Origin: Nocardioides marmoribigeumensis
Lineage (GTDB): Bacteria > Actinomycetota > Actinomycetes > Propionibacteriales > Nocardioidaceae
Assembly: GCF_031458325.1 (NCBI RefSeq)
Contig: NZ_JAVDYG010000001.1
Location: forward strand, 2,976,001 to 3,040,000
DNA: 64,000 nucleotides
Reading direction: 5' to 3'
In this document: in pieces, positions 33,248 to 42,613 of the stretch
Numbering within the stretch: the stretch's first letter is position 1
Layout: the number at the start of each line of letters is the position of its first letter
Notes under the pieces: generated by a model
What the model was told of the DNA's origin: nothing
Database searches by the model: none
What the model saw: only the letters and a program-made list of their open reading frames with translations
Position numbers and translations under genes: made by a program

Positions 33248-33555
33248 CGGTCCGTCCACACGGCCCAGTGTGCCGTGCTGCCCACCGCCACGAGCAGCGC
33301 GAGCCGCGCCAGGTCCGGGGACCGGAAGGTGAGCTGGCCGAGGCGGTTGGTGACGAAGCCGGTGAAGAACGCCCAGGCGACCAGGCCCAGCAGCGCCGCC
33401 CAGCGCACCGGCAGGACGAGGGCGGCGGCCGAGGTCACCAGGCACACGACGACGAGGGTCGGGTGCTCGCCCAGGCGCACGGCGGCGGAGGCGACGAGGA
33501 CGGCGATGATCGCGCACTGCGCGAGGCCGAAGCGGACGGCGGAGATCCCGGTCAC
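33244..33555 (-). CDS. Small membrane protein linked to kdpDE
   Basis: 103 residues from GTG 33555 with three to four hydrophobic helices (FGLAQCAIIAVLVASAAVRL; VVCLVTSAAALVLPV; LVAWAFFTGFVTNRLGQLTF, the last followed by a helix LALLVAVGSTAHWAVW). It overlaps the KdpD-like gene by 4 bp and is first in the operon. I do not recognise a named family. Since the kinase lacks a soluble sensor, this protein could be an accessory sensor subunit, which is speculation from gene order. Confidence 0.75.
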   Translation of the reverse strand: MTGISAVRFGLAQCAIIAVLVASAAVRLGEHPTLVVVCLVTSAAALVLPVRWAALLGLVAWAFFTGFVTNRLGQLTFRSPDLARLALLVAVGSTAHWAVWTDR

Positions 33556-33599
33556 GACACCAGTGAAGCCCGCACCGCGCCGGGTTCTTGTCGTCCTGA

Positions 33600-33633
33600 C
33601 AGGATCCTGACGGGTCGAGGCGTCAGGATCCTG
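33600..33633. promoter_or_regulatory. Two copies of palindrome CAGGATCCTG, candidate KdpE operator
   Basis: CAGGATCCTG occurs at 33600-33609 and 33624-33633, 24 bp apart start to start, between the divergent kdpDE-type operon and the APC permease. Similarity extends outward (GACAGGATCCTGAC and GTCAGGATCCTGTT). Two identical palindromes about two helical turns apart in a 110-130 bp shared promoter suit a dimeric response regulator. Confidence 0.6.
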
Positions 33634-33686
33634 TTAGCAGCCGGGATCCGGCCGCAGACCGGTGGTTGCGTGGGCTCGTGACCCTG

Positions 33687-35609
33687 ATGTCCAGCACCCG
33701 CACCTGGCTGTTCGCCACTCCCGAGGAGGTACGACGGCCGGAGGGGCCCGGCTCCCTCCCCGACGCGGGCGAGGACCGCCACCCGTGGTGGAAGGTGATG
33801 TGCCTGACCGGCGTCGACTACTTCTCGACCCTCGGCTACCAGCCGGGCATCGCGGCCCTGGCCGCCGGGGCGCTCGCCCCCGTCGCGACCCTGGTGCTGG
33901 TCGCGCTGACCCTGCTCGGAGCCCTGCCGGTCTACCGCCGGGTCGCGCAGGAGAGCCCGCACGGGCAGGGCTCGATCGCGATGCTCGAGCGGCTGCTGCC
34001 GTTCTGGCGGGGCAAGCTGTTCGTCCTGTGCCTGCTGGGGTTCGCCGCCACCGACTTCACCATCACGATCACCCTGTCGGCCGCCGACGCCGCCGCCCAC
34101 GTGGTCGAGAACCCCCACGTGCCGGCGTACCTCCACGGCCAGGAGCTCTGGGTGACCCTCGCGCTGGTCACGCTGCTGGGGGCGGTGTTCCTGCGGGGGT
34201 TCGGCGAGGCGATCGGTGTGGCCGTGGCGATGGTGACGGTCTACCTCGCGCTCAACGCGGTCGTCATCGTCGTCGGCCTCGTCCACGTGGCGCAGTCGCC
34301 GTCGGTGATCGGCGACTGGAAGGACGCGATGCTCACCGAGCACGGCGACCCGGTGATGATCCTCGTGGTCGCGCTGCTGGTCTTCCCCAAGCTCGCGCTG
34401 GGCATGTCGGGGTTCGAGACGGGCGTCGCGGTCATGACCCACGTGGAGGGCGACCCGGGCGAGCCGGAGGAGCTGCCGGTCGGGCGGGTCCGCCACACGC
34501 AACGCCTGCTGGCCACCGCCGCGGTGCTGATGAGCGTCTACCTCGTGGCCAGCAGCCTGGTGACGACGTGGCTCATCCCCGCCAGGGAGTTCGAGGACGG
34601 CGGAGCGGCGTCCGGCCGCGCGCTGGCCTACCTCGCCCACGGCTACCTCGGCGACGTCTTCGGGAGCGTCTACGACCTGTCCACGATCGCGATCCTGTGG
34701 TTCGCCGGGGCCTCGGCGATGGCCGGGCTGCTCAACCTGGTGCCGCGCTACCTGCCGCGCTACGGGATGGCGCCGGAGTGGACCTCCGCCGTGCGCCCGC
34801 TGGTGCTGGTGATCACCGCGATCGCGGTCGTCGTGACGTGGGTGTTCGACGCCGACGTCAACGCCCAGGGGGGCGCCTACGCCACGGGGGTGCTGGTGCT
34901 GTTCAGCTCGGCGGGGGTCGCGGTGACGCTGGCCGCGCGGAGGGCCGGGCAGGCCCGGCTGGCCGCGGCCTTCGCGGTGATCACGCTGGTGTTCGTCTAC
35001 ACGACCGTGGCCAACGTCGTCGAGCGTCCCGACGGGGTGAAGATCGCCGGCCTCTTCATCCTGGCGATCGTGACCGTCTCGCTGGTCTCACGCCTGCGGC
35101 GGGCCTTCGAGCTGCGCACCACCAGCGTGGTCCTGGACGCGCGGGCGGAGGTGTTCGTGCGGGACTGCGCGCGGCGCACGATCCGGTTCGTGGCCAACGA
35201 GCCGGACCTGCGCGACCAGGGGGAGTACCGCGCGAAGGCGCACCAGATCATCGAGGACAACGACCTGCCCGCCAACGCCGACGTGATCTTCGTGGCGGTG
35301 ACGGTCACCGACCCCTCGGACTTCGAGTCGGTGGTCGAGGCGCGCGGGCACGTGCTGCACGGGAAGTACCGCGTGATCACGCTCGAGGCGTCCTCGGTGC
35401 CCAACGGCCTGGCGGCGCTCCTGCTGCACGTGCGCGACCTGACCGGCGTGCGACCGCACGTCTACTTCGAGTGGACCGAGGGCAACCCGGTGCCCCAGCT
35501 GCTGCGGTTCCTGATGTTCGGTGCCGGCGAGATCGCGCCCGTGACCCGCGAGGTGCTGCGCCGGGCCGTCCCCGACCCCGCCGACCGGCCGCGCGTCCAC
35601 GTCGGCTGA
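33687..35609 (+). CDS. APC-superfamily permease with cytosolic C-terminal domain, KimA-like (probable K+ transporter)
   Basis: About 640 residues; ATG 33687 chosen, though GTG 33678 or TTG 33666 are possible and no ribosome site is convincing. Twelve or so hydrophobic segments fill residues ~35-480, starting with [20 protein letters not shown], which resembles the first helix of KimA/YdaO potassium importers. A ~150-residue soluble C-terminal domain follows ([21 protein letters not shown]... [18 protein letters not shown], abbreviated). Annotation pipelines call such proteins amino-acid permeases; the divergent KdpE/KdpD genes and paired palindromes favour potassium. KimA is regulated by c-di-AMP elsewhere; no riboswitch is visible here, so control is likely transcriptional. 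Confidence 0.82.
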   Translation: MSSTRTWLFATPEEVRRPEGPGSLPDAGEDRHPWWKVMCLTGVDYFSTLGYQPGIAALAAGALAPVATLVLVALTLLGALPVYRRVAQESPHGQGSIAMLERLLPFWRGKLFVLCLLGFAATDFTITITLSAADAAAHVVENPHVPAYLHGQELWVTLALVTLLGAVFLRGFGEAIGVAVAMVTVYLALNAVVIVVGLVHVAQSPSVIGDWKDAMLTEHGDPVMILVVALLVFPKLALGMSGFETGVAVMTHVEGDPGEPEELPVGRVRHTQRLLATAAVLMSVYLVASSLVTTWLIPAREFEDGGAASGRALAYLAHGYLGDVFGSVYDLSTIAILWFAGASAMAGLLNLVPRYLPRYGMAPEWTSAVRPLVLVITAIAVVVTWVFDADVNAQGGAYATGVLVLFSSAGVAVTLAARRAGQARLAAAFAVITLVFVYTTVANVVERPDGVKIAGLFILAIVTVSLVSRLRRAFELRTTSVVLDARAEVFVRDCARRTIRFVANEPDLRDQGEYRAKAHQIIEDNDLPANADVIFVAVTVTDPSDFESVVEARGHVLHGKYRVITLEASSVPNGLAALLLHVRDLTGVRPHVYFEWTEGNPVPQLLRFLMFGAGEIAPVTREVLRRAVPDPADRPRVHVG

Positions 35610-35693
35610 GGCCGACAGGGTCCTGCTCGACGGAGCCAGGAGAGTCCTGGCGGCGGAACCGGAAATGTCGGTGGCCGCTGGTGTGATGGCTTC
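35610..35693. terminator. Possible weak terminator after the permease
   Basis: CCAGGA-GAG-TCCTGG at 35636-35650 can form a short perfect hairpin (6-bp stem, 3-nt loop) without a T run, between the permease stop and the second HNH gene. A GACAGGGTCCTG word at 35612-35623 recalls the palindromes upstream of the permease. Either a weak terminator or a further regulator site. Confidence 0.35.
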
Positions 35694-37133
35694 ATGACCG
35701 CAGCAGCCGCCACCGACCTGGGCCCCGAGTGGGTGCAGGCGTCCCTGGCTGCCGACGAGACCTCTCGTGACGCGCGGTCCACGCTGCGGCGGGGCCTGCT
35801 GGACCGGGTCGCCCAGCGCCGGGCCGACATCCGCGCGGCTGAGGCCGACGAGCTCGTCGCGGTCACCGAGTGGGCCGACCTGCACCGCACCGATGCCGCT
35901 GATCACCTGCTGAGCGTCGCGGCGGGGATGCTCCCGGCTCCGCGACTCGCCGCCTGGGCCACCTGCCCGGTCGACATGTCGGGGGTCCCGGTCGACGAGT
36001 ACGCCCTGGCCGAGCTCGCCACCACCCTCCAGGTCCCCGACACCTGCGCCCGCGAGCTGGTCGAGGACGCCTTGGAGCTGCGCGAGCGCCTCCCCCGGTC
36101 GTGGGCGCGGGTCATCGCTCTCGCGGTCCCGGTGTGGAAGGCCCGCCTCCTGGCCCGCCGCACCCGCACCCTGTCCCCGGAGGCCGCCGAGCACGTCGAC
36201 CGGCACCTGGCCGCCCACCTGCACAAGCTGTCGACCACCCGGATCAAGGCCGCCGTCGACGCCGCGGTCCTGCGCTTCGACCCCGACCGTGCCCAGGCCG
36301 AGGCCGACCAGGCCGGCGAGAGCCGCGGCGTGTGGTTCGAGTTCGAGCCCGGCTCCCTCGAGCAGAGCACCGGCACCGGTGGCACCGCGCGCTTCGGTGG
36401 CGTGGCCGACACCCCCGACGTCCTGGCCTTCAAGGACGCCCTCACCACCAAGGCCGCCGAGCTGGAGGTCCTGGGCGATGAGTCGTCGGAGCAGGTCCGC
36501 ATGGCCAAGGCGGTCGGGATCATCGCCGACCCGCAGTACTCCCTCGACCTCAGCGCCGCCGCCCACGACGCCCTCGAGACGCAGGGCGACGGCGATCGCC
36601 GACCCCCGAAGCGGCGCGGTCCGCTCGGCCTCGAGCGCCCGATCCACATCCACCTCCACACCAGCACCGAGACCGCCCGGGTCCAGACCTCCGGCCTGCC
36701 CTGGGCCGCGTCCCCGGTCTCCACGACCGCGATCGAACGCTGGATCTCCGAGCTCGCCCCCGGGGTGAGGGTCAAGGTCACCCCGGTGGTCAACCTCAAC
36801 GACCACCACGCCGTCGACGAGCACGAGGCCCCCGCCCACATCAAGGACAGGGTCGACCTGCGCGACCACCTCTGCGTCTTCCCCTTCTGCAACCGACGGG
36901 TCCGCGCAGACCGCGACCACATCGACCCCTTTGTGCCCATCGACGACGGCGGACCACCCGGCCAGACCGGCGACCTCACCCTCGCCCGCCTCTGTCGCTA
37001 CCACCATCGCGTGAAGACCCACGGCGGCTGGCGATATCGACGACTCACCCACGATCCCGGCGCCTACCAGTGGGTCTCACCCCTGGGTGACCACTACCTC
37101 GTCGACGGCACCGGCACCACACCCCTCACCTGA
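35694..37133 (+). CDS. DUF222 domain HNH endonuclease (REP13E12-like), copy 2
   Basis: 479 residues. A long helical DUF222 region (residues ~20-290; e.g. ELVAVTEWADLHRT, CARELVEDALELRERLP, TRIKAAVDAAVLRFDPD) precedes an HNH nuclease domain: VDLRDHLCVFPFCNRRVRADRDHIDPF with two cysteines and the catalytic Asp-His, and LARLCRYHHRVKTHGGW. Sequence is clearly diverged from copy 1 at 14144, so it is not a recent local duplication. No ribosome site precedes the ATG. A hairpin follows the stop. Role unknown; the family is dispersed in actinobacteria. Confidence 0.88.
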   Translation: MTAAAATDLGPEWVQASLAADETSRDARSTLRRGLLDRVAQRRADIRAAEADELVAVTEWADLHRTDAADHLLSVAAGMLPAPRLAAWATCPVDMSGVPVDEYALAELATTLQVPDTCARELVEDALELRERLPRSWARVIALAVPVWKARLLARRTRTLSPEAAEHVDRHLAAHLHKLSTTRIKAAVDAAVLRFDPDRAQAEADQAGESRGVWFEFEPGSLEQSTGTGGTARFGGVADTPDVLAFKDALTTKAAELEVLGDESSEQVRMAKAVGIIADPQYSLDLSAAAHDALETQGDGDRRPPKRRGPLGLERPIHIHLHTSTETARVQTSGLPWAASPVSTTAIERWISELAPGVRVKVTPVVNLNDHHAVDEHEAPAHIKDRVDLRDHLCVFPFCNRRVRADRDHIDPFVPIDDGGPPGQTGDLTLARLCRYHHRVKTHGGWRYRRLTHDPGAYQWVSPLGDHYLVDGTGTTPLT

Positions 37134-37143
37134 CCCAGCTGTT

Positions 37144-37168
37144 CGCCCGACCTCGAGTGGATCGGGCG
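37144..37168. terminator. Hairpin after the second HNH gene
   Basis: CGCCCGA (37144-37150) and TCGGGCG (37162-37168) form a 7-bp GC stem with an 11-nt loop, followed by TTCGG. There is no T run, as is common in high-GC actinobacteria. Confidence 0.4.
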
Positions 37169-37280
37169 TTCGGCTGCGCCCTCACGGCCCGCCGCTCGGT
37201 GTGTGCCGGTTGGAAAGGCACTGAGAAGGCGGACTGCTGAGGCGCTGGACGCCCGTCGGGGTCTCGGTGAGGATGACCGG

Positions 37281-38894
37281 ATGCCGCGCCCCCTCAACCT
37301 CGCCGACGTCCTCGAGGCGATCGCCGACGCCGTGCCGGACCGCCCCGCGGTCGTGACGCTCGACCGCACCTGGACCTACCGCGAGGTCGACGAGCGGGCC
37401 ACCCGCCTGGCCGACCACCTGCGGGGCCTCGGCGTGCGGCCGGGCGACCACGTCGCGGTCCACTCGGCCAACCGGATCGAGTGGGTCGAGGCGTTCTACG
37501 GCTGCTTCAAGGCGCGGGCGGTGCCGATCAACGTCAACTACAAGTACCTCCGCGACGAGCTCGCCCACGTCTACGGCGACGCCGGCTGCGTCGCGGCGGT
37601 GGTCGCGCCCGAGCACGCCGAGGACGTCCGCGCGGTCGCACCGCCGGCGCTGCGGCACCTGCTCGTCCTGGGGGAGGAGTACGACGCCGCGCTGGCCGCC
37701 GCGTCCCCCGAGCGGCCGGCGGACCCCGGCCGCAGCGAGGACGACCACTACACGCTCTACACCGGCGGCACGACCGGCAAGCCCAAGGGCGTGGTGTGGC
37801 GCCACGCCGACATCATCCGGGCGGCGCTCAACGCCAGCCGCCTCGGCGCCCCGATCGAGAGCGTGGAGCAGCTGGCCACCGAGGCCGCCGCCAACCAGAG
37901 CCCGATGGTGCTGCTCGCCTGCGGGCCGATGATGCACGGCGGCAGCCAGTGGATCCTCGGCAACGCCCACGTCTCCGGCTCGACGGTCGCGTTCTACGAC
38001 CGCCCGAGCTTCGACCCCGAGACGATCCTCGACCTGGTGCAGCACGCCCGCGTGGTCTCGCTGACCTTCCTCGGCGACGCGATGGGCCGGCCGGTGGCGG
38101 AGGCGATCCTCGCCGAGCCCGACCGCTGGGACCTCTCCTCCCTGGTCGCCGTGTCCAACGGTGCGGCCCCGTTGTCCGACGGTGTGCGGGAGGAGATCCG
38201 CCGGGCGCTGCCGGGTCGCTTCATCCTCGACACCTACGGCTCCTCGGAGTCCGGGGCGACCGCCTCACGCGTCGACGACGGGTCGGAGGGCCCCGTCGGA
38301 GCGCCGCGCTTCAACCCCTCGCCCGACGTCGAGGTCTTCGACCACGAGCTGCGGCCCTGCCCCGTGGGGGTCGACGGGATGCTCGCCCGCAGCGGCCCGA
38401 TGCCCCTGGGCTACCACAACGACCCGGCCAGGACCGCGGCCACGTTCAAGGAGGTCGACGGCCGGCGGTGGTCGATCCCGGGCGACGTCGCCCGCCGCGA
38501 GGAGGACGGCTCGATCACCGTGCTGGGCCGCGGCTCGGTGTGCATCAACACCGGCGGCGAGAAGGTCCACCCCGAGGAGGTCGAGGCCGTCCTGCTGCGG
38601 CACGACGACGTCTTCGACGCGGTGGTCGTCGGCACCCCGCACGAGCGGTGGGGCCAGCAGGTCACCGCCCTCGTGCAGCGCCGCGAGGGCTCCGCCGTGG
38701 ACGATGAGCAGCTCCGGACCCATGTGCGGACGCTGCTCTCGTCGTACAAGGTGCCCAAGGAGGTGCGCTTCGTCGACCAGGTCCCGCGCACCGCGGTGAG
38801 CAAGGTCGACTACGCCGCCAGCCGCGAGCTGGCGCTCGAGCTGCTGGACCGACCGGAGGCCGGGCGCAGCAGCGCCCACCCCGCCACGAGGTAG
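37281..38894 (+). CDS. Acyl-CoA synthetase (ANL superfamily)
   Basis: 537 residues, ATG 37281 with GTGAGGA upstream. The AMP-binding signature is YTLYTGGTTGKPKGVVWRH (residues ~155-173), followed by FILDTYGSSESGA, a WSIPGDVARREEDGSITVLGR block and the catalytic-lysine region SYKVPKEVRFVDQVPRTAVSKVDY with the terminal lysine. It should adenylate a carboxylic acid and form its CoA thioester. Length and the DVLEAIADAVPDRPAVV start resemble fatty-acyl or aromatic-acid ligases of the FadD type. No beta-oxidation genes adjoin it, so the substrate is unknown. The last ~85 bp overlap the convergent membrane-protein gene. Confidence 0.9.
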   Translation: MPRPLNLADVLEAIADAVPDRPAVVTLDRTWTYREVDERATRLADHLRGLGVRPGDHVAVHSANRIEWVEAFYGCFKARAVPINVNYKYLRDELAHVYGDAGCVAAVVAPEHAEDVRAVAPPALRHLLVLGEEYDAALAAASPERPADPGRSEDDHYTLYTGGTTGKPKGVVWRHADIIRAALNASRLGAPIESVEQLATEAAANQSPMVLLACGPMMHGGSQWILGNAHVSGSTVAFYDRPSFDPETILDLVQHARVVSLTFLGDAMGRPVAEAILAEPDRWDLSSLVAVSNGAAPLSDGVREEIRRALPGRFILDTYGSSESGATASRVDDGSEGPVGAPRFNPSPDVEVFDHELRPCPVGVDGMLARSGPMPLGYHNDPARTAATFKEVDGRRWSIPGDVARREEDGSITVLGRGSVCINTGGEKVHPEEVEAVLLRHDDVFDAVVVGTPHERWGQQVTALVQRREGSAVDDEQLRTHVRTLLSSYKVPKEVRFVDQVPRTAVSKVDYAASRELALELLDRPEAGRSSAHPATR

Positions 38895-39703
38895 GCCAGC
38901 ACCACGACCGGCTCGGCGGCGTCGGACGACACCGCGCCCTCGACGCCGGCCGCGACCTGCATCGGCATCGCGACGAGGTAGTCGACCTGGTGGACCAGTC
39001 CGGAGAGGACCGAGACGACCGTCAGCACGCGACCCCAGGCGGCGCCCCGCCACAGCAGGACGCCCGAGGCGAGGTAGAGGGGCACCAGCAGCAGGAGGTC
39101 GAGCGCCATGCCGAGCCGCACGACCGTCACCGTCTCGACGAGCCGGCTCCCGACGGGCACCGTGCCGTCGACCGCCTGCACCACCGCCGCGACGACCCAC
39201 ATGGCACCGAGCCCGACGGCCAGCGCGACCAGGAGGCCGGCCGCGAGACGCGGGTGCCGGGCCTCACCGACCCGCAGCGCGCTCCGGGCCGGGTCGGAGG
39301 GATCGGCGAGAGCGGCGACGTGCAGGCCCAGGGCGACGAGCGCGGTGCCGAGGACCGCGACGTGCAGGAGGAACAGGTCGTTGAAGCCGGTCCCGAAGAC
39401 GTAGAACGCCGAGGTGTAGACGAGGCTCGCGACCACGGCGACCTCGACCAGGCGCGCGCCCGCCGAGCCGCGTGCCGAGCGCCACGCCGCGACCAGGAGG
39501 GCGACCGACAGGGGGACCCCGACGAGGTCCCACGCGCGGAGGGTCTCGGCCGTCGCCGCCGGCCCGGTGTAGACGTCCGGCACGATCAGCCCGAGCAGGG
39601 CGGCGGCTCCGACGAGCACCGCGAGACCACAGGTGACGCGGTCCGCGAGCAGGCTGGTGGTCCTCGACAGGGTCGGGGGCCGGTCGACGGTGGTGGCGGT
39701 CAT
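38810..39703 (-). CDS. Polytopic membrane protein of unknown function
   Basis: 297 residues with about eight hydrophobic helices (e.g. CGLAVLVGAAALLGLIV, VEVAVVASLVYTSAFYVFG, LLVALAVGLGAMWVVAAVV, VVVLAYLVAGWALL). The N-terminus and the Ser-rich C-terminus are soluble. I recognise no domain or catalytic motif. ATG at 39703 has a GGAGG-like site upstream. It overlaps the acyl-CoA synthetase 3' end by 85 bp, in the convergent direction, so one of the two termini may really be shorter. Function not assignable. Confidence 0.8.
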   Translation of the reverse strand: MTATTVDRPPTLSRTTSLLADRVTCGLAVLVGAAALLGLIVPDVYTGPAATAETLRAWDLVGVPLSVALLVAAWRSARGSAGARLVEVAVVASLVYTSAFYVFGTGFNDLFLLHVAVLGTALVALGLHVAALADPSDPARSALRVGEARHPRLAAGLLVALAVGLGAMWVVAAVVQAVDGTVPVGSRLVETVTVVRLGMALDLLLLVPLYLASGVLLWRGAAWGRVLTVVSVLSGLVHQVDYLVAMPMQVAAGVEGAVSSDAAEPVVVLAYLVAGWALLRPASGRSSSSSASSRLAA

Positions 39704-39807
39704 GACGCCCTCCTGCGGGCGGACTGCCGTCGTCCTTCGAGCGGAGCACCGCCCTCACTCCGACCGTACGCCGGAGCGCGCGGCACGGCGCTCGGCGCTG
39801 CGGTCTT

Positions 39808-40437
39808 GTGCGTCACACTGCGGAGGTGGACCTGGTCGACCGGTGGCCGCTGCCCGCGGGGACGGACGAGCGCGACGCCCTGCTCGCGGCGTACGCCGAC
39901 CCGGCGCGCGGCTACCACGACACCCGTCACCTGACCGAGGTGCTCGACCGGCTCGACGAGCTGGCGGACGCGGGGGAGCCCTTCGACCGGCGCACGGTCG
40001 CCCTCGCCGCGTGGTTCCACGACGGGGTGCACGACGGTGCTCCGGACGACGAGGAGCGCTCGGCGGCGTGGGCCGAGGACGCGCTGCGCGGGCTGGTGCC
40101 GGACGACGTCGTGGCCGACGTGGCCCGGCTGGTGCGGATGACCGCCGAGCACCGCCCCGACGACGCCGACGCCGACGGGTGCGCGCTGTCCGACGCCGAC
40201 CTGGCGATCCTGGCGGCTGACGAGGCCCGCTACGCCGACTACGTCGCGACCGTGCGGCAGGAGTACGCCCAGGTGCCCGACGCGGCGTTCCGGTCCGGTC
40301 GCGCGACGGTCCTGCAGGCGCTGGCCGACAAGCCGCACCTGTTCCACACCTCCCACGCGCGGGCGCACTGGGAGCCGGCCGCACGGGCCAACCTGGCGGT
40401 CGAGCTCCGGGCGCTCAGTCCGGGTGGTCCGACATAG
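39808..40437 (+). CDS. HD-domain metal-dependent phosphohydrolase-like protein
   Basis: 209 residues from GTG 39808; GTG 39826 is an alternative and neither has a clear ribosome site. The HD signature appears as YADPARGYHDTRHLTEVLDRLDELA (start of the domain, His-Asp-x-x-His) and VALAAWFHDGVHDG with the paired His-Asp, then MTAEHRPDD with another His. This is the predicted HD-superfamily metal-dependent phosphohydrolase group with an unknown, probably nucleotide, substrate. The 3' end overlaps the convergent DUF4031 gene by 23 bp. Confidence 0.85.
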   Translation: MRHTAEVDLVDRWPLPAGTDERDALLAAYADPARGYHDTRHLTEVLDRLDELADAGEPFDRRTVALAAWFHDGVHDGAPDDEERSAAWAEDALRGLVPDDVVADVARLVRMTAEHRPDDADADGCALSDADLAILAADEARYADYVATVRQEYAQVPDAAFRSGRATVLQALADKPHLFHTSHARAHWEPAARANLAVELRALSPGGPT

Positions 40438-40690
40438 CGCGCTTGTGACGTCGCAGCCCGGCCGCCCGCAGCCGCGAGACCAGCTCGCGCGAGGACACCG
40501 GGTGCGCGCCCGCGGCGACCACCGCGTCGTACCACTCCTGCGGCACGTCGTAGTGGTCGCGGTCGAACCCGCGCTCCGGGATGTCGAGGGCGCGCGCGAA
40601 CGCGTGCAGCTCGTCGTACGACGTGTCGCTGGCCAGGTGCGACCACAGCCGTCCCCGCCACGGCACGCGTGGCGGGTCGATGAGGATCAC
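40415..40690 (-). CDS. DUF4031-family small protein
   Basis: 91 residues, GTG start. The family features are evident: ILIDPPRVPWRGRLWSHLASD at the N-terminus, DELHAFARALDIPERGFDRDHYDVP in the middle and a basic C-terminus (SRLRAAGLRRHKRAM). DUF4031 proteins are small, widespread in actinobacteria and of unknown function. Located 13 bp downstream of a saccharopine-dehydrogenase-like gene on the same strand, so probably the last gene of that transcript. Confidence 0.88.
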   Translation of the reverse strand: MILIDPPRVPWRGRLWSHLASDTSYDELHAFARALDIPERGFDRDHYDVPQEWYDAVVAAGAHPVSSRELVSRLRAAGLRRHKRAMSDHPD

Positions 40691-40703
40691 GCGGCCAGGG
40701 TAT

Positions 40704-41798
40704 TCAGACGCGCCGGAGCCCGGCCTCCGCGCAGCCCTCGGCCAGCGCGTCGAGGCCGAAGGCCTCGACGGGGCCGCGGGCGCCGGTCGCCTTGAGCCCG
40801 CCCTCGGCGGCGGTCGTCGCGCCCCAGGCCAGGATCTCGGCGGTGAAGTCGTAGGGGTCGGTGCCGCGCAGGTGCGACCGGCCGACGACGCGGCCGTCAC
40901 GGCTCGCCTCGCCGACCACCTCGACGCCGGTGCGCGACCGCTGCTCCTCGCTGGGTCCGCCGGTCGAGCCCTTGACCAGCCGGTCGGCCAGCCCGCTCGC
41001 CACCGCGCGCAGGGGGGCGATGCGCCGCACGGGCGTCATCGCCAGCCCGGAGAGGGCGAACGCGCGCGCGGCCCGCGACGGGACGGCGAGGAAGACGCCG
41101 ACGTCGCGCAGCCCGGCGTACGACGCGGGGAGGCCGAGCTGCTCGGTGCCGGAGACCGAGATGCCGCTCACCGCGCGACCGGAGACCTCGAAGCGACGCA
41201 CCTGCGACCCGGGGCGCACGGCGCGCAGCCGGCCGCCGCTGAAGGCGTAGCCGTCCTCGAGCATGACGCCGACGACCGAGGCGCGGGTGCCGCCCGAGGT
41301 GCCGAAGTCGCGGACGAGGTAGCAGACGTCCACCCCGGTCGCGTCCGGTGCGTCCTCGAGGGCCAGCGCGCCGGCGAGGTTGCCGGGCACGAAGTCGTAG
41401 CCGAACCCGGTGAGCAGCGTCGCGCCGTTGCGCTCCGCGACCGGGCCGTGCTGCTCGAAGACCGAGCGGATGAAGGGCCCCTCGCCGGTCGAGTCGAGGT
41501 AGTGCGCGCCCACCTCGGCCGCCGCCGAGACCGCCGCCTGCCCGAGCTTCAGGAACGGGCCGACCGTCGAGACGAGCACGTCGCCGGGCTGCAGGAGCGC
41601 GCGGACGGCCGCCGGGTCGGTGGCGTCGGCGACCGCGGTCTCGGTGTCGCCGAACTGCTTGGCCAGGCGGGCGAGGGCCGCGCCGTTGCGCCCGGCGAGC
41701 ACGGTCGTGGCGCCGCGCCTGGCAAGGGCGCGCGCGGTCAGCTCGCCGGTGTAGCCGGTGGCTCCGAACAGGACGATGCGAGAGGTCACGGAGCTCAT
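40704..41798 (-). CDS. Saccharopine dehydrogenase-like / trans-acting enoyl reductase family oxidoreductase
   Basis: 364 residues. N-terminal Rossmann motif IVLFGATGYTGELTARALARRG (residues 8-29, in parts) with VSTVGPFLKLG and AHYLDSTGE typical of the saccharopine-dehydrogenase-like group that includes mycobacterial trans-acting enoyl reductases. GFGYDFVPGNLAGALALE and a C-terminal DPYDFTAEILAWGA also fit. It should bind NAD(P)H; the substrate is unknown (lipid or saccharopine-type). The ATG overlaps the stop of the upstream gene by 4 bp, so it is co-translated with the catalase-like protein. Confidence 0.87.
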   Translation of the reverse strand: MSSVTSRIVLFGATGYTGELTARALARRGATTVLAGRNGAALARLAKQFGDTETAVADATDPAAVRALLQPGDVLVSTVGPFLKLGQAAVSAAAEVGAHYLDSTGEGPFIRSVFEQHGPVAERNGATLLTGFGYDFVPGNLAGALALEDAPDATGVDVCYLVRDFGTSGGTRASVVGVMLEDGYAFSGGRLRAVRPGSQVRRFEVSGRAVSGISVSGTEQLGLPASYAGLRDVGVFLAVPSRAARAFALSGLAMTPVRRIAPLRAVASGLADRLVKGSTGGPSEEQRSRTGVEVVGEASRDGRVVGRSHLRGTDPYDFTAEILAWGATTAAEGGLKATGARGPVEAFGLDALAEGCAEAGLRRV

Positions 41799-42463
41799 TC
41801 TGGTCGGCCGCTGCTCCGCCGCGCGACGAGGTACGACGGGCGGCGCAGCCGCCGCACCCAGTCGTAGTTGTCGAGCCCGGGCAGCGGGTGCTCGACCGGG
41901 TCGAACGAGACCGGCTCGTCGTCCCCCGGCTCCTCGTCGAGCGTGAGCCGACCGAACACCGTCCAGTCGCCGGTCGGCCGCGCCCAGGCCAGCTCGTAGT
42001 GCTCGTCGCTCGTGCGCCGCGCCCCGAGGACGACCGGTCCCGTGGCGGAGCGGTAGGGCAGCAGCGAGGTGAAGACGCGCTGGTGTCCCTCCCGGTGCCA
42101 GGTGAGCAGGAAGCGGGTGGGCACCGCCTGACCGGTCGTGGCGAGCAGGAGGTCCGAGGGCCGCCCGTCCCGGGCCCCGGGGACCCGCAGGGCCAGCCCG
42201 AAGATGTCGGGCAGCGGGCGCGGCAGCCCGACCGCGCGCGAGAGGCGCACGAGCACCTCGTCCTCGCCGGCCTCGTCGAGCCAGGGCACGCCGCTGGGCT
42301 CGGCACCGCCGTGCCGGGTCAGCAGCCCGCGGAGCACGGTGCCGCGGGGGTGGAACGGCTTGGCGGCGGGACGCACGGCCGCCAGTGCACGGACGACGGT
42401 GGCCAGGGCCGTGCCGCCGGCGTCGGCGGAGGTCTCGGCGAGGGTGTCGGGGTCGGGGCTCAT
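41795..42463 (-). CDS. Catalase-superfamily-like protein (distant)
   Basis: 222 residues from ATG 42463. The core AKPFHPRGTVLRGLLTRHG, then EVLVRLSRAVGLPRPLPDIFGLALRV and SDLLLATTGQAVPTRF resembles the conserved beta-barrel core of catalase-related proteins, where the R-x-S...GLP...D(V/I)xGxAxR pattern lies near the heme. The catalytic His and proximal Tyr cannot be confirmed, and the protein is far shorter than a true catalase (~480 residues), so catalase activity is unlikely. Co-translated with the oxidoreductase downstream (ATGA). Function uncertain. Confidence 0.7.
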   Translation of the reverse strand: MSPDPDTLAETSADAGGTALATVVRALAAVRPAAKPFHPRGTVLRGLLTRHGGAEPSGVPWLDEAGEDEVLVRLSRAVGLPRPLPDIFGLALRVPGARDGRPSDLLLATTGQAVPTRFLLTWHREGHQRVFTSLLPYRSATGPVVLGARRTSDEHYELAWARPTGDWTVFGRLTLDEEPGDDEPVSFDPVEHPLPGLDNYDWVRRLRRPSYLVARRSSGRPE

Positions 42464-42613
42464 GGCCCCGGCGTACCCGCCCGCCCGCGGGAGCATGTGC
42501 CTGGGACCGCTTGCGTGACGTTCGCCCCGTCCGACTCGATACGAGGGCCTCTTGTGGTCACCGGGCGGACCCGCTTCGTTCGTGATGGACGGGAAAGCAA
42601 AGGAGGGGTTGCG

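Noticed and set aside
35612-35650. Third and fourth KdpE-like palindromes
   Set aside because: The GACAGGGTCCTG and CCAGGAGAGTCCTGG words deviate from CAGGATCCTG and lie after the permease, so a hairpin is the simpler reading.
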